Origin: Halolamina rubra
GTDB taxonomy: Archaea; Halobacteriota; Halobacteria; Halobacteriales; Haloferacaceae
NCBI RefSeq assembly: GCF_000739555.1
Contig: NZ_BBJN01000009.1
Span: 1-64,000, forward strand
Reading direction: 5' to 3'
Length of the DNA: 64,000 nt
The notes under the pieces were generated by a model that was not told the origin of the DNA, searched no databases, and saw only the letters and a program-made list of their open reading frames with translations. The translations under genes and the position numbers were made by a program. Below, one piece after another: positions 1-8,614 of the stretch. The stretch's first letter is position 1. Each line of letters starts with the position of its first letter.

Positions 1-60
1 GGAAGACGGTCGCCTCGCTTCGCTCGGCGCTGCGACTTCCAGGGGTTCAAATCCCGCTCG
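1..60 (+). other. degenerate tRNA 3'-end-like fragment
   Basis: Bases 45-57 have the TTCAAAT T-loop followed by CCCGC, the 3' side of a typical haloarchaeal T-arm. The 5' side of the stem (AGGGG) pairs only in part, and no complete cloverleaf is visible within the window. This may be the scar of an older insertion at a tRNA gene, or the end of a tRNA lying mostly outside the window. It lies on the chromosomal side of the element's left end. Confidence 0.3.
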
Positions 61-66
61 TGTGAG

Positions 67-103
67 TTCTGCGCCGCTCGCGACCGTTGCTCGCGGCGCA
101 GAA
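67..103 (-). terminator. inverted repeat just outside the left end of the element
   Basis: Perfect 11-bp arms TTCTGCGCCGC (67-77) and GCGGCGCAGAA (93-103) surround a 15-base spacer. Only three bases separate it from the displaced 3' end of tRNA-Ala at 107. Before the element inserted, this hairpin would have lain directly downstream of that leftward tRNA gene, so a tRNA transcription terminator is a reasonable reading. That role is inferred from position and structure only. Confidence 0.4.
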
Positions 104-106
104 ACA

Positions 107-140
107 TGGACTCGCTGGGATTTGAACCCAGGGCCTCTTC
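107..140. repeat. attL: 34-bp direct repeat of the tRNA-Ala 3' half
   Basis: This is a perfect copy of 10576-10609, which is nucleotides 39-72 of the tRNA-Ala(CGC) gene: anticodon-stem 3' strand, variable loop, T-arm, acceptor 3' strand and discriminator base. Identity stops abruptly at both edges. This is the displaced half of the original tRNA gene left by site-specific integration. The integrase gene starts 131 bases further in. Confidence 0.9.
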
Positions 141-228
141 GCTTGGCGAATAGCCTCCCCCGAGACCGCAAAGGGAGGCCGCCAAGCGGTCGTGAGGAAG
201 GGCACGCAATGCACTACTCTGCGTGCCC
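141..228. promoter_or_regulatory. two strong inverted repeats between attL and the integrase gene
   Basis: Hairpin 1 has stems GCTTGGCG (141-148)/CGCCAAGC (180-187) and, four bases further in, GCCTCCC (153-159)/GGGAGGC (173-179). It begins at the base directly after the att core. Hairpin 2 has perfect 8-bp arms GGGCACGC (200-207) and GCGTGCCC (221-228). Both lie upstream of the integrase start. Possible roles are recombinase arm-binding or excision-factor sites, a transcription terminator facing the tRNA, or control of int expression. Confidence 0.5.
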
Positions 229-271
229 GCATCCAACTGCGTGGGCGCGTTCGGTGATTCGAGGTACGAGA

Positions 272-1279
272 ATGAACGCAATCCCACCGCACGAAGCGAT
301 GAACCGCTACCTGAAAGACAAATCTACAGACGTTACGGATTCGACGCTGTCGAATTATCAGACCACGCTAAACGGTTTCTGTGATTGGTTATGTGATGAG
401 GCAGGAGTGAAGACGCTCAACACGCTGTCGAGCGACGAAATACAACAGTTCAAAGAGTGGCGGCTGGAGCGCGTGAAGACAATCACGCTCAAGACCGATA
501 TGACCTGCATCAAGGGGTTTGTCCACTTCTGCGAACACATCGACGCCGTCCCCGAGGGGATGCACCAGTTGGTTCGTGTTCCGAAGCCGAACCGCGAGGA
601 CGAGGTTGCAGATAGCATCCTGACGAGCGACGAGGCGACCGAGATTCTGACCTATCTGGATAAGCACGAGTACGTGAGCCTCCGTCACGTCATCTTCTCT
701 GTTCTGTGGAAGACCGGAATGCGACGGAGTTCGCTGTACGGACTCGACAAGCGTGACTTTGAGGACGGTGCGAACCCATACCTCCGTGTTCGTCATCGAC
801 CGGAAACCGAAACGCCGCTGAAGAACAAGAGTCGGGGAGAGCGTGACGTGCGCATAACCGACGAGGTTGCCAGCGTGCTACGGGACTATCTTCGGTTCAA
901 CCATCCCGATGATGAGGATGAACACGGACGCACGCCGCTACTCACGTCGTCTCACGGAAAACGATGCGAACCTTCCACCATCCAGCGGAACATCTACACG
1001 GTGACTCGCCCCTGTCACTACACAGGAGAGTGTCCAATGGAACGCGACCTCGATGAGTGCGAAGCGACCTCTTACAATACCGCGAGTAAGTGCCCTGCTT
1101 CCGTGAGTCCTCACGCGCTTCGACGGGGGTACGTGACGGAATCCTTGAACGCTGGTCAGCCGAAGGACGTGACTGCTGACCGCGTGGATATGAGCCACGA
1201 GGTAATGGACAAGCACTACGACAAAGCGACGAAAAACGAGCAGATGGAACGGCGAGAAGATTACCTGATAGATGTCTGA
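272..1279 (+). CDS. int: tyrosine recombinase/integrase of the element
   Basis: A 335-residue site-specific recombinase that should integrate and excise the element at tRNA-Ala. An N-terminal SAM-like core-binding domain covers roughly residues 1-110. The catalytic domain shows Arg in TGMRRSSL, the HALRR box (H-x-x-R), and the Tyr nucleophile candidate in DKHYDKAT near the C-terminus. A Cys/His-rich insertion (CHYTGEC to ASKC) precedes the HxxR box, as in many haloarchaeal integrases. I chose the ATG at 272. The frame stays open further upstream, but that sequence is the att site and hairpins. It lies next to attL and converges on the following leftward gene with only 7 bases between. Confidence 0.9.
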   Translation: MNAIPPHEAMNRYLKDKSTDVTDSTLSNYQTTLNGFCDWLCDEAGVKTLNTLSSDEIQQFKEWRLERVKTITLKTDMTCIKGFVHFCEHIDAVPEGMHQLVRVPKPNREDEVADSILTSDEATEILTYLDKHEYVSLRHVIFSVLWKTGMRRSSLYGLDKRDFEDGANPYLRVRHRPETETPLKNKSRGERDVRITDEVASVLRDYLRFNHPDDEDEHGRTPLLTSSHGKRCEPSTIQRNIYTVTRPCHYTGECPMERDLDECEATSYNTASKCPASVSPHALRRGYVTESLNAGQPKDVTADRVDMSHEVMDKHYDKATKNEQMERREDYLIDV

Positions 1280-1286
1280 CTTAGAT

Positions 1287-1832
1287 TCACTCAAAGAACT
1301 CCCGAATCTCTTCTACTAAGTCCTTCGTTGAGGTCGCATCAAATTTAAACTCTTTAGTTATTTCCTTCTCTTGGTTCCCCTCTTCATCAACTTGCACCAC
1401 CTCTTTTCTCCGATACTCAATACCCCCGATGACCCATAGCACGGCGATAAATAGACTGCTTCCAGTTAGACCAATTAGAAGCGGACTTTCTTTTTGAATC
1501 CGCCTAATATTCAGGCCCTCATATTCATCGCTCAAGTAGATATATCGACGTACGCGTGACTGTGGGTCGTAGTGTGGCTGTAGATCGCGAATGTCGCCTA
1601 ATACTCCGTATCTATGGAGACGGCCTACGAAAGTGTCTCTGGCAGTGTCATCGTAAAACACCTCTTCGTTCATCTGAGATGGGGATATATCTTGGATTAC
1701 CCCTGAGTTCCTTATAAATGTCTGATATAGGTCTTCGAGTTGCGACAATAATTCTGCTAATTCAGAAGCCGGTGTGTCTTCTTCATTTGTGAACTGTATC
1801 TCGGCATAAACACGTTCTTCATATTCTACCAT
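1287..1832 (-). CDS. small membrane protein, function unknown
   Basis: A 181-residue protein I do not recognise. Residues 1-115 are acidic and helix-rich. One clear hydrophobic segment spans about residues 117-138. A short charged tail of about 40 residues follows. No Cys motif, P-loop or catalytic signature is visible. Codon and base usage are AT-richer than the chromosome, like its neighbours in the element. It is the first of two leftward single-TM genes between int and the RM gene, so it may be accessory to the element or a defence effector; that is inference. Confidence 0.65.
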   Translation of the reverse strand: MVEYEERVYAEIQFTNEEDTPASELAELLSQLEDLYQTFIRNSGVIQDISPSQMNEEVFYDDTARDTFVGRLHRYGVLGDIRDLQPHYDPQSRVRRYIYLSDEYEGLNIRRIQKESPLLIGLTGSSLFIAVLWVIGGIEYRRKEVVQVDEEGNQEKEITKEFKFDATSTKDLVEEIREFFE

Positions 1833-1981
1833 AGGATGCTATCCATCCACAATCAAAAAGAGTGTTACCCCACTCTAATACGCATCTGATTCACTGAACA
1901 AAAGACGACAGCCCCAATTCCTTGGAAGTCCGTTCTGTTTTGCTCGACTGAGTTGATACGCGAGGAGGCGGGGAGCCGGAG

Positions 1982-2602
1982 TCACCCATCTCCCACTTCA
2001 GTCTCCTCCACAGCTTGATGTTCCTCGATCTCCTGTTCGACCGCCTCCTCGATTAAATTGAAGAACGTTTTGAGTTCTCTGTCAACCTTTCTCGGCCGGG
2101 TTGAGAATATCTCTATGTCTTGTTTACTGAATCCCGAACGGGCTACCTTTCCGTCAAACTCTCCGGTATCGTCCAACTGACTGATGGCCCGTTCCAGATT
2201 TAGACCACCAAGTTCGGGCATCTCGTCGGGGAAGTCGTTCCATTTAATCGACAGTTTGACCATAGTATTACCATTACTCCCGAAAATGAGCCGCTTGACC
2301 CGGTAGTAACGAGAGGATTCGGGTTCGTAGCATTTGATGTAGTCTATTGAGATAATCAAAAATAACCGGCTGCTGTTGACGATGAACGGAATCGTTATCG
2401 GGTCATCGTCTTCATCGCTCAGATGTTCATTTCGGATTATTTCTTGCTGTGAGTAGAGGTCTCTGGATTCGCTACTTCTCCAAATCAGGAAAGAGAACAC
2501 GGCACCTACGATGGAGAAGAAGAGTATGGCCGGATTCAGATTCATTACGTTAATGAGAGAATCTGGTTTCTGTGCTAAAAACTTGTGTGGGCCTGCGTTC
2601 AT
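1982..2602 (-). CDS. membrane-anchored protein, function unknown
   Basis: A 206-residue protein with one N-terminal hydrophobic segment (about residues 23-41) and a long acidic soluble domain with no recognisable motif. The start at 2602 is preceded by GGAG five bases upstream and a TATA-like GTTATT about 25 bases upstream. An internal ATG at 2545 would place the membrane segment at the very N-terminus and is possible. It lies directly downstream of the RM gene on the same strand, separated by 67 bases that contain one copy of the element's GCGATGAGG motif. Function is not predictable from sequence. Confidence 0.65.
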   Translation of the reverse strand: MNAGPHKFLAQKPDSLINVMNLNPAILFFSIVGAVFSFLIWRSSESRDLYSQQEIIRNEHLSDEDDDPITIPFIVNSSRLFLIISIDYIKCYEPESSRYYRVKRLIFGSNGNTMVKLSIKWNDFPDEMPELGGLNLERAISQLDDTGEFDGKVARSGFSKQDIEIFSTRPRKVDRELKTFFNLIEEAVEQEIEEHQAVEETEVGDG

Positions 2603-2652
2603 ACAGCTCCATAGTGAGAATAACCCTCTTGTGAGTTGTGCGAGATCGAAGT

Positions 2653-2667
2653 GCGATGAGGCGGAGC
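2653..2667 (+). repeat. copy of element motif GCGATGAGGnnGGGR
   Basis: GCGATGAGGCGGAGC lies in the short gap between the RM gene stop and the next leftward gene. It matches copies elsewhere in the element at 7186, 7924, 8056, 8166, 8418, 8565 and 10026. It may be a regulator or maintenance-protein site. Confidence 0.5.
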
Positions 2668-2669
2668 AG

Positions 2670-5600
2670 TCAGAACACTTCGAGGTAGTCCTCCACGACC
2701 TCGCGCTCGTCCTCCGTCAAGTCAAACAGATCGTACACGGCGTCGTCGATCTCTGCTTCGAGGTCGTCGATGTTCGTCGCCGCCACCTCATCGCGGTCGT
2801 CATTGAGACGGCTCAGTAGTTCTTCGACGCCGTCGTCGCTCCGAGGGATGGGAATGGTCGTTTCCTCTCCACTCTTGACGTTGCGACCATCCACGGCGGC
2901 GTGGACGTACTCGGCGCGGCTCATCCGGGCTTCACGGTCTTCGGAGTACATCGCAGGATCGTTGATCACGTCCGACCGCCCGGCTTGTACCGTGAAGTCT
3001 CCCTCCACGTCACCTTGGACTTCAGCGTTGACTGGATACCTGCGGGTCTGCCATTCGTAGGAGATGTATTCCAGTTCCCCGTCATATTCGCCGAGATACG
3101 CTTCAGGGAAGCGGTCGGTCTTGCTGTCAAGGTCGATGGAGTCAACTATCTCTCCTGCTCGCTCACGCATTGTTCCGAAGACGCCTGCATCCTCCTCGGT
3201 GATGCAGGGAAGATTTTCGACGTACTGTGAACGGTATTCGTAGAATCCACCCATCTTGACCGTCGTGATGTGCTTGAAGTAGAAATCCAGAGCCTTCGAG
3301 TTGAGTTGGCAAGCCATCTCCTCGGTGAGGTCGCGATATGCGTCATCCAGTTCGATACCGTATGCTGTTTTGAAGTACCACATCCCTTCGCTATCCAGCA
3401 TAAACCGAGCCTTTGTGGAGATATGTGCGCCGATAATCTTTGGCTTCTCGAATCGCTCGTGACTCTTTGGATAGATGAACGCGTACCAATCTTCCCTCCC
3501 CCTCATTCGCCCGCTCTCCCGGCTTTCCAACTGTTCACGATGGGCATCGAAGTAGTCCCACGTCAGCGGAAGTTCTTCCTGTAGATACTCAGCATCGTAT
3601 GCCTTCGTTGTTGCGTCGTCTCCTTCTCCTTCGACGTAGTGAGGGAGAATAACGTGTAGGCCCGACCATTCGCCCCGCCATCGCTCAACGTCTTTCCCTT
3701 TCAGCCACGGACAGAGAAGGTCTGTTTCAATCTCATACTCGCGGTTTTCACCTGTAGGAACAACACGAACTGTTTCTCCCCCATCTTCCGGCTCAATCCG
3801 GTCAGCATTGACGGGCTTGACCAGATATACCTTATTCGCGCTCGTTTGCGTTCCCGCGAAGATGGCATCGGTGATCTCGCCGAAATTCTCGGTGCTTTCC
3901 GCTTCCAACTTCTCGAACACCTGCAACTCCTCGGGGGGCATCAACGGCCAGTATTCCTCTGCCGAGAGTTTCCGCTGTGGATAGTCGAACACGTCGATGA
4001 ACTCGTCAGAGTACCCCGGCTCGCTTCGATTCTCGCGTACCGACGCGATGATGGCCTCGTCCAACTCCCGGTCACTTTCCTCATCGGTATTCGCTTTGAC
4101 CCTCACGCATCGGATCTCGTTGTCTTCTCTCGCGGCCTCATCGGGTTCGTCTTCGAGAATGACGATAGCCGGGTAGTTTGTGGCGTCCTCGAACACCCCG
4201 GAGTCGCGGAAGTCGTACACCTCTCTGATTTCGCTATCTTCGAGCAGGACACGGCGAAGACCTTCCCCGTAGTCCGTGACCATAAACTGATTCGGCGTGA
4301 TGAATCCGAGTTTGCCGGTGTCCTCTCGAAGCCAGTCGAGTCCCCGCTCGTAGAACGGACAGTAAATGTCGTAGTTCCCCGTCGTCGCGTCGTAGAGGGT
4401 ATCCATCATTTCCTTCTGGCTGTCGGGGAGGTTCTGAATACGGACGTAGGGGGGGTTGCCCACGACGTAGTCATACTCCATATAGTTCTTCACGACCAGC
4501 GCCAGTACCGTATCCTCGAAGATCTTGAACAGCCGCCCGTCGTTGTGTTCCTCCTTGAGGTACCGAACGTTCTCAAGCATATCTTCGACGTAGGGGGTGA
4601 AGAACTCCTCCACGCCCGAATATTCCTGATCGGTGTGTTCGTTGATTCGCTCCTCAAGGCCGCTCTGGTACGTCCAGTCGAAGTCGTCGCCGAACTCCTC
4701 GGCGAGAGCCATATGGTCTTTGACGGTGTCCAGTACACCTTGCAGAGCCGCGAAATACTCCCCGAAGTTCCCAACACCAGTCTCCAACTGAATGGTGTCG
4801 AATAGCGGCATCCGAACGCGACGAACGAGGAACCCGTCTTCCGTTTCTGCGACTTCATCCTCGTCAACTTCGACGGGGAGCGGGACGGGAATCCTCACGT
4901 CCTGCTCGTCCTCGGTCATCGCATCGAACGTCATCTGTCGCGTCCCATCGTCGCCGAGATCAGCTCCCGTTAGTTCGCGCTCGTTCCGAAGGGTGTCCGT
5001 TCGGTAGATGGGGAGCCGGCGAATGGTGTAGTCCGGGTAGGACTGCTTCGCTTCGCGGTATGCCGGGAGAATTGCGACGACGAACCGAATCTGTGCCATC
5101 AGAACGGCGAACGGATGAATGTCGAGTCCGACGATTCGGGGGCGCGTACAGAGGTCTTGGAGGTGGTCTTTCCAGTCCGGGTCGTCCTCATACCGCTCTA
5201 CCTCTGTGAGGTATCGTTCGACGGCTTCGACAAGGAAGGTTCCAGACCCACAGGCCGGGTCGATGAGGCGCTCGTTTGAGACGCCACGCTCGTACCCGAC
5301 GCCGTCCATAATGTAGTCGATGACGGGTTGTGGAGTGTAGAACTCCCCAAGGGCTTTGCGCGTTTCCGGGTCGAAGTACCGTTGATAGAGGTCGCCGAGG
5401 AGGTCGCCTTCGACGTTACCGAAGTCGAACCGGAGAACGTTGAAGAAGACCTCGGCGACGGCGCGGCTGAAACGTTCTCGTGTTGGCTGGCTAATTCGCT
5501 CAATATCTGAGTCTCCCCGCCCCTCGGCGACGGCCTCGAACTGATTCGGCCCGGATTCGTGCCCTCGTGAAAGTTGCTCCTCGTAGCCATCAGTCCACCA

Positions 5601-6584
5601 CACGAAAATGTCGTCTTGGAACAGACCCTCCACTAACTGATCCTGCATATCGTCGATGAGGTTGTCGGCGGCGACGGGGAAGGCGTCGAGATTGATGCTT
5701 TGGCCGAACCCCTGCAAGCCCCGGAAATAGTCGTCCATCCCGTCGTATCCGGTTCCCGCGAAGAAGTCGTGGTCTTCCGTCGCTTTCGCAAGGAGGAGAC
5801 GCGCGAGGAGGGCGTGGCCGCTTTCGAGACAGAACATAAAGTCCCGTAGCGACTGGTTTCCGTCGATAAACGGCTCCCACGAGTCTGGTACCTCGTCCGG
5901 TTCGCTCGCGTAGGTCGCTTCCCAGAAATCGTACGCCCCCTTGACGAACTTCGCTTCCCGCTCATCGCGGAGTTCTTCGAGCAAGTCCATCATCCCGGTC
6001 ACGAGATCGGCGAACGGACTGCCTTCTTCGAGCCGGAAGGTGTCGAAAAAGTGTTCCTGCCCGAGTTCGGCCTGCTCGTCAAGGGGAATTGGGTCGAGAT
6101 CTTCGAGGAACTGGTTCACGTCATCCGCACTCGTTAGATCGAACTCGCGTTTCTGAAGCGCACTCACGAGGTCGCGAGCATCACTCTCAGTAATCGACGC
6201 CATCGACGCCACGAGGAGGGGTGAATCGACGCCGCGTCGATAGAGCCGCAACTCCTCCCCGTTAGTCAGTACTCCGTACTCGGCCCGCAAGAACTCCATA
6301 TACCCGAACAACTGCGATTCGTGAGTGGGTAGATCGCGTCCTGTCGTCTTGAACTCATACACCGCAGTCACAGCTTCGTTCGAGTCAAGAGTAATGTAGT
6401 CCGGGCGTCGGTCGTCGGGAAGTGTGAACTCGCTTCTCAGATCCGTGCCCGTGCCCTCGTAATCCAGGGCATCATAGAATCCGCGTTCGAGAAACAGATT
6501 CTCAACGTCCCGCTCGCTCATATCTTCGTCCGTCTGCTCAGCGATTGAACGCAAGGAGTCGTGGAGAGCGGAGGCGTCCGGCAT
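2670..6584 (-). CDS. type IIG-like restriction-modification enzyme (nuclease + N6-adenine methylase)
   Basis: A 1304-residue single-chain enzyme expected to methylate adenine at its site and cleave unmodified DNA. The N-terminal domain has a PD-(D/E)xK arrangement (P61-D62, then E77-x-K79 in YEFK). The methylase core has the SAM-binding motif DPACGSGTF (442-450), a helix with TPQPV just before it, and the catalytic NPPY tetrapeptide (710-713). Residues about 930-1150 resemble the target-recognition part of Eco57I/TaqI-class enzymes. No separate specificity, translocase or BREX/DISARM gene lies nearby, so a stand-alone type IIG system fits best. The gene appears intact. It is the main identifiable cargo of the element and probably works in defence against incoming DNA. 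Confidence 0.88.
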   Translation of the reverse strand: MPDASALHDSLRSIAEQTDEDMSERDVENLFLERGFYDALDYEGTGTDLRSEFTLPDDRRPDYITLDSNEAVTAVYEFKTTGRDLPTHESQLFGYMEFLRAEYGVLTNGEELRLYRRGVDSPLLVASMASITESDARDLVSALQKREFDLTSADDVNQFLEDLDPIPLDEQAELGQEHFFDTFRLEEGSPFADLVTGMMDLLEELRDEREAKFVKGAYDFWEATYASEPDEVPDSWEPFIDGNQSLRDFMFCLESGHALLARLLLAKATEDHDFFAGTGYDGMDDYFRGLQGFGQSINLDAFPVAADNLIDDMQDQLVEGLFQDDIFVWWTDGYEEQLSRGHESGPNQFEAVAEGRGDSDIERISQPTRERFSRAVAEVFFNVLRFDFGNVEGDLLGDLYQRYFDPETRKALGEFYTPQPVIDYIMDGVGYERGVSNERLIDPACGSGTFLVEAVERYLTEVERYEDDPDWKDHLQDLCTRPRIVGLDIHPFAVLMAQIRFVVAILPAYREAKQSYPDYTIRRLPIYRTDTLRNERELTGADLGDDGTRQMTFDAMTEDEQDVRIPVPLPVEVDEDEVAETEDGFLVRRVRMPLFDTIQLETGVGNFGEYFAALQGVLDTVKDHMALAEEFGDDFDWTYQSGLEERINEHTDQEYSGVEEFFTPYVEDMLENVRYLKEEHNDGRLFKIFEDTVLALVVKNYMEYDYVVGNPPYVRIQNLPDSQKEMMDTLYDATTGNYDIYCPFYERGLDWLREDTGKLGFITPNQFMVTDYGEGLRRVLLEDSEIREVYDFRDSGVFEDATNYPAIVILEDEPDEAAREDNEIRCVRVKANTDEESDRELDEAIIASVRENRSEPGYSDEFIDVFDYPQRKLSAEEYWPLMPPEELQVFEKLEAESTENFGEITDAIFAGTQTSANKVYLVKPVNADRIEPEDGGETVRVVPTGENREYEIETDLLCPWLKGKDVERWRGEWSGLHVILPHYVEGEGDDATTKAYDAEYLQEELPLTWDYFDAHREQLESRESGRMRGREDWYAFIYPKSHERFEKPKIIGAHISTKARFMLDSEGMWYFKTAYGIELDDAYRDLTEEMACQLNSKALDFYFKHITTVKMGGFYEYRSQYVENLPCITEEDAGVFGTMRERAGEIVDSIDLDSKTDRFPEAYLGEYDGELEYISYEWQTRRYPVNAEVQGDVEGDFTVQAGRSDVINDPAMYSEDREARMSRAEYVHAAVDGRNVKSGEETTIPIPRSDDGVEELLSRLNDDRDEVAATNIDDLEAEIDDAVYDLFDLTEDEREVVEDYLEVF

Positions 6585-6773
6585 TAATCAGCCCAATACG
6601 TTCGCTTGTCAAAAAGGTGAGTGAGAGGAATATGCCGTGCAAAAGGAGAGAGTTATACATAAGTAATCAGGTATATTGGGAGAACTACCAGAAAAATATA
6701 GTAAATTTTCACCTCTATTTCTGCCGAGCGATGGGAGAACACCTACTGCATCCCATCCGAAACGCACAGCAAG

Positions 6774-7682
6774 CCCACAGAGCAGTTTGTTTTCTTTAAT
6801 GAAGACTTCCTCTCGAAACCTTGTGGGATTATTCTGTGGGTCGTGTGTTGCCTTACGTAGATTCTCTCACCTTGCTCTGTCCGTAGCACTCGAAGGTGTG
6901 TTGAGATCGTCTGAACTCTGCTGAAATGCTCCACGTCACACAACGCGCTGTGCGGCCTCCTGTGCGGTTCTTTTTTGAGATGATGTAGGGTACACAAACC
7001 CCCGTAGTATTTCACCACGAGAGTGTCAGCTGCCTTAGAATCGCTCTACACTACGGGGCACAACTCACCGTCACATAGCCTCCTGCTTGCGCCCCACGCG
7101 TGCGCTCTGCGGTGTGCCGCTACTAATGGGCCACTACAGAGTGCTTCCTCATCAACAACTCATAGTTAAACTCGTAAAGTTCAATGCGATGAGGCAGGGG
7201 CTTATACTCCAGATTTGCTGTAGATATAGACCTTTGAGTTGAATATGAACTATCCACGGTACAGCTCTGTGGGTTGTAGTTCCGTAGTGTACTATTGAGT
7301 CGCATTTTGGATTGAGTACACGTTTGGCAGTCTCCTGAGTGGCCCCACAGAGAACGTAGAACAGTATGGCAACCCGTAGAGTGGCAACGCGATGTACCGG
7401 CTCGATCCTCGCGCCCTCATCGTGGTACCTCTCGTGGTTTTGGGCGCAGCGATAGTATGAGAACCCAAACTACCAGATAGTTTAGTATCCTGTAAATTTT
7501 ATACTACTCCGATCCCACTCTCTCGGGTGGCACCGATGTGAACTCCCATCCCCGGTAGACGTAGGCGTACTCCTCGTTCAGATACTCACGATACTCCTGA
7601 TCGTCGTCTTCCAGTCACTCCTTGATTTCTCGGCGACGCCCTGCGAACCAGTCGTTGTAGTCGAATAGCACAGACCCACAGC
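6774..7682. repeat. iteron-like repeats of CCCACAGA
   Basis: Exact copies of the octamer lie at 6774-6781 and 7344-7351 on the + strand and at 6833-6840 and 7266-7273 as TCTGTGGG. A 7/8 match lies at 7675-7682. Random expectation for one octamer on both strands over about 1 kb is well below one. Spacing is irregular. It lies within the gene-free region, so a replication-initiator or partition binding array is possible. Confidence 0.4.
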
Positions 7683-8580
7683 ACACCTACAAGATCCTGC
7701 ATACATTCAGTTCCCGAGACTCGTATGTCGAGAAATTCGACGCGTGAAGCGACGACAAAAGCTGCCCACTTGGAATCCGTCGAGAGCTGTCGAATGGTAG
7801 ATCTCCGAGATTGCAGTCAAAATCGACAGAATACTGAGGCGGGGTTACGTAAGTATGCGCACACGCCCGCTCCCCGGTGTCCTAACCGATGGGCGCTGTC
7901 CGTGTTTCTTCCCCATCCTTAACGCGATGAGGAGGGGGGTGTTCGCTTAAGCAGTCCCGGCTGATCTGCTGAGCATTGGCAGAAAAGAAGGAGAGAGACA
8001 ACAGAGAGAGGTAGTTCGCGGAGTAATTCAGAGGATTAACTCACCGAGTCCAATTGCGATGAGGCCGGGATAGACTTCGAGTAGTGGAGTTCACTTCTGC
8101 TGTGGATCCAACCGCTGTGGTCTGAAGTTCACGAATTGAATCCCACCGCTGAACTGAACCAACACTCCCGCCCTCATCGCGGTATAGATAGGACCGAGTC
8201 TTCCGGACAAACTACTCTGGATACCGATACTAATCAGCAATGCCGTACCGAACTACCACAGCAAAACCACATTACTCCGTCCGAATTGCCCTCACTCTAT
8301 ACACAACGTGTATCAGCATAAAGATACCGATATGTTTCTCTCAACGGTCTTTCTGCTGGTTTGGCTGATCTTCTATCGGGAACCACACAAGAGAGTTCCC
8401 CACCATTTTCGCGTCAACCGCGCCCTCATCGCGGAGCCGACGCAGTCGATAGTCAGCGTTCCGGCGCGTACAGCCGACCACGTCTGCCACCTCACCTGTG
8501 GACGCAGGTTGCCGATCACGAACCGCCTGTAGGAACTCCTCATCAGAATATTGCTGTCGTGAATCCCCGCCCTCATCGCT
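7186..8580. repeat. cluster of GCGATGAGGnnGGGR motif copies
   Basis: Copies, read in the GCGATGAGG direction: + strand at 7186-7200 (tail CAGGGG), 7924-7939 (AGGGGGG) and 8056-8070 (CCGGGA); - strand at 7412-7426 (variant ACGATGAGGGCGCGA), 8166-8180 (GCGGGA), 8418-8432 (GCGCGG) and 8565-8579 (GCGGGG). Further copies lie at 2653-2667, 10026-10040 (-) and a weaker one at 10367-10381 (-). A variant with GCGAGGAGG sits near 1961. Almost all are in gaps or at gene starts, which suggests a protein-binding site shared across the element. Confidence 0.6.
7504..7680 (-). pseudogene. decayed small gene
   Basis: On the minus strand a frame reads a protein-like acidic sequence (FDYNDWFAGRRREIKE, then an in-frame TGA, then LEDDDQEYREYLNEEYAYVY and about 15 more residues to a TAG at 7504-7506). 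The residues after the internal stop keep a haloarchaeal composition, so this looks like a gene inactivated by a nonsense mutation. No ATG start is evident. I cannot assign a function. Confidence 0.4.
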
Positions 8581-8583
8581 CAT
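8341..8583 (-). CDS. winged-helix DNA-binding regulator
   Basis: An 80-residue protein. Residues about 14-60 form a winged helix-turn-helix: a YSDEEFLQAV helix, a TGEVADVVGC turn and helix, RRNADYRLRRL recognition helix and a short wing ending in LVWF. It is probably a transcription regulator of the element. Its start codon region overlaps one copy of the GCGATGAGG motif. It is divergent from the SWIM gene, and the intervening 170 bases carry two palindromes flanking a TATA box. Autoregulation and control of the SWIM operon are therefore likely, but inferred. Confidence 0.75.
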   Translation of the reverse strand: MSDEGGDSRQQYSDEEFLQAVRDRQPASTGEVADVVGCTRRNADYRLRRLRDEGAVDAKMVGNSLVWFPIEDQPNQQKDR

Positions 8584-8614
8584 ACTCTCCGTTATCAGCC
8601 GTAGCCGTAAAGTT

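Larger units (their letters stand above)
6585..8340. other. 1.75-kb gene-free, AT-richer region of the element
   Basis: No reading frame here has convincing length or composition. The stretch holds clustered short repeats (CCCACAGA type and GCGATGAGG type), an inverted repeat AAACTA/TAGTTT at 7467-7483, AT-rich runs such as that around 6660-6720, and one decayed small gene (7504-7680). A region this long without genes is unusual in a compact element. It is a candidate for an origin of replication, partition site or non-coding RNA locus, none of which I can prove from sequence. Confidence 0.55.

Noticed and set aside
2670-6584. RM gene as a BREX PglX or DISARM methylase
   Set aside because: None of the partner genes of those systems lie nearby, and an N-terminal PD-(D/E)xK nuclease is on the same chain, which fits type IIG.
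7725-8321. Short rightward reading frames in the gene-free region (7725-7922, 8136-8321)
   Set aside because: Composition is not protein-like for a haloarchaeon, they read through copies of the repeat motif, and there are no start signals.
6585-8340. CRISPR array
   Set aside because: Repeats are only 8-15 bp, in mixed orientation and with irregular spacing; no cas genes are present.
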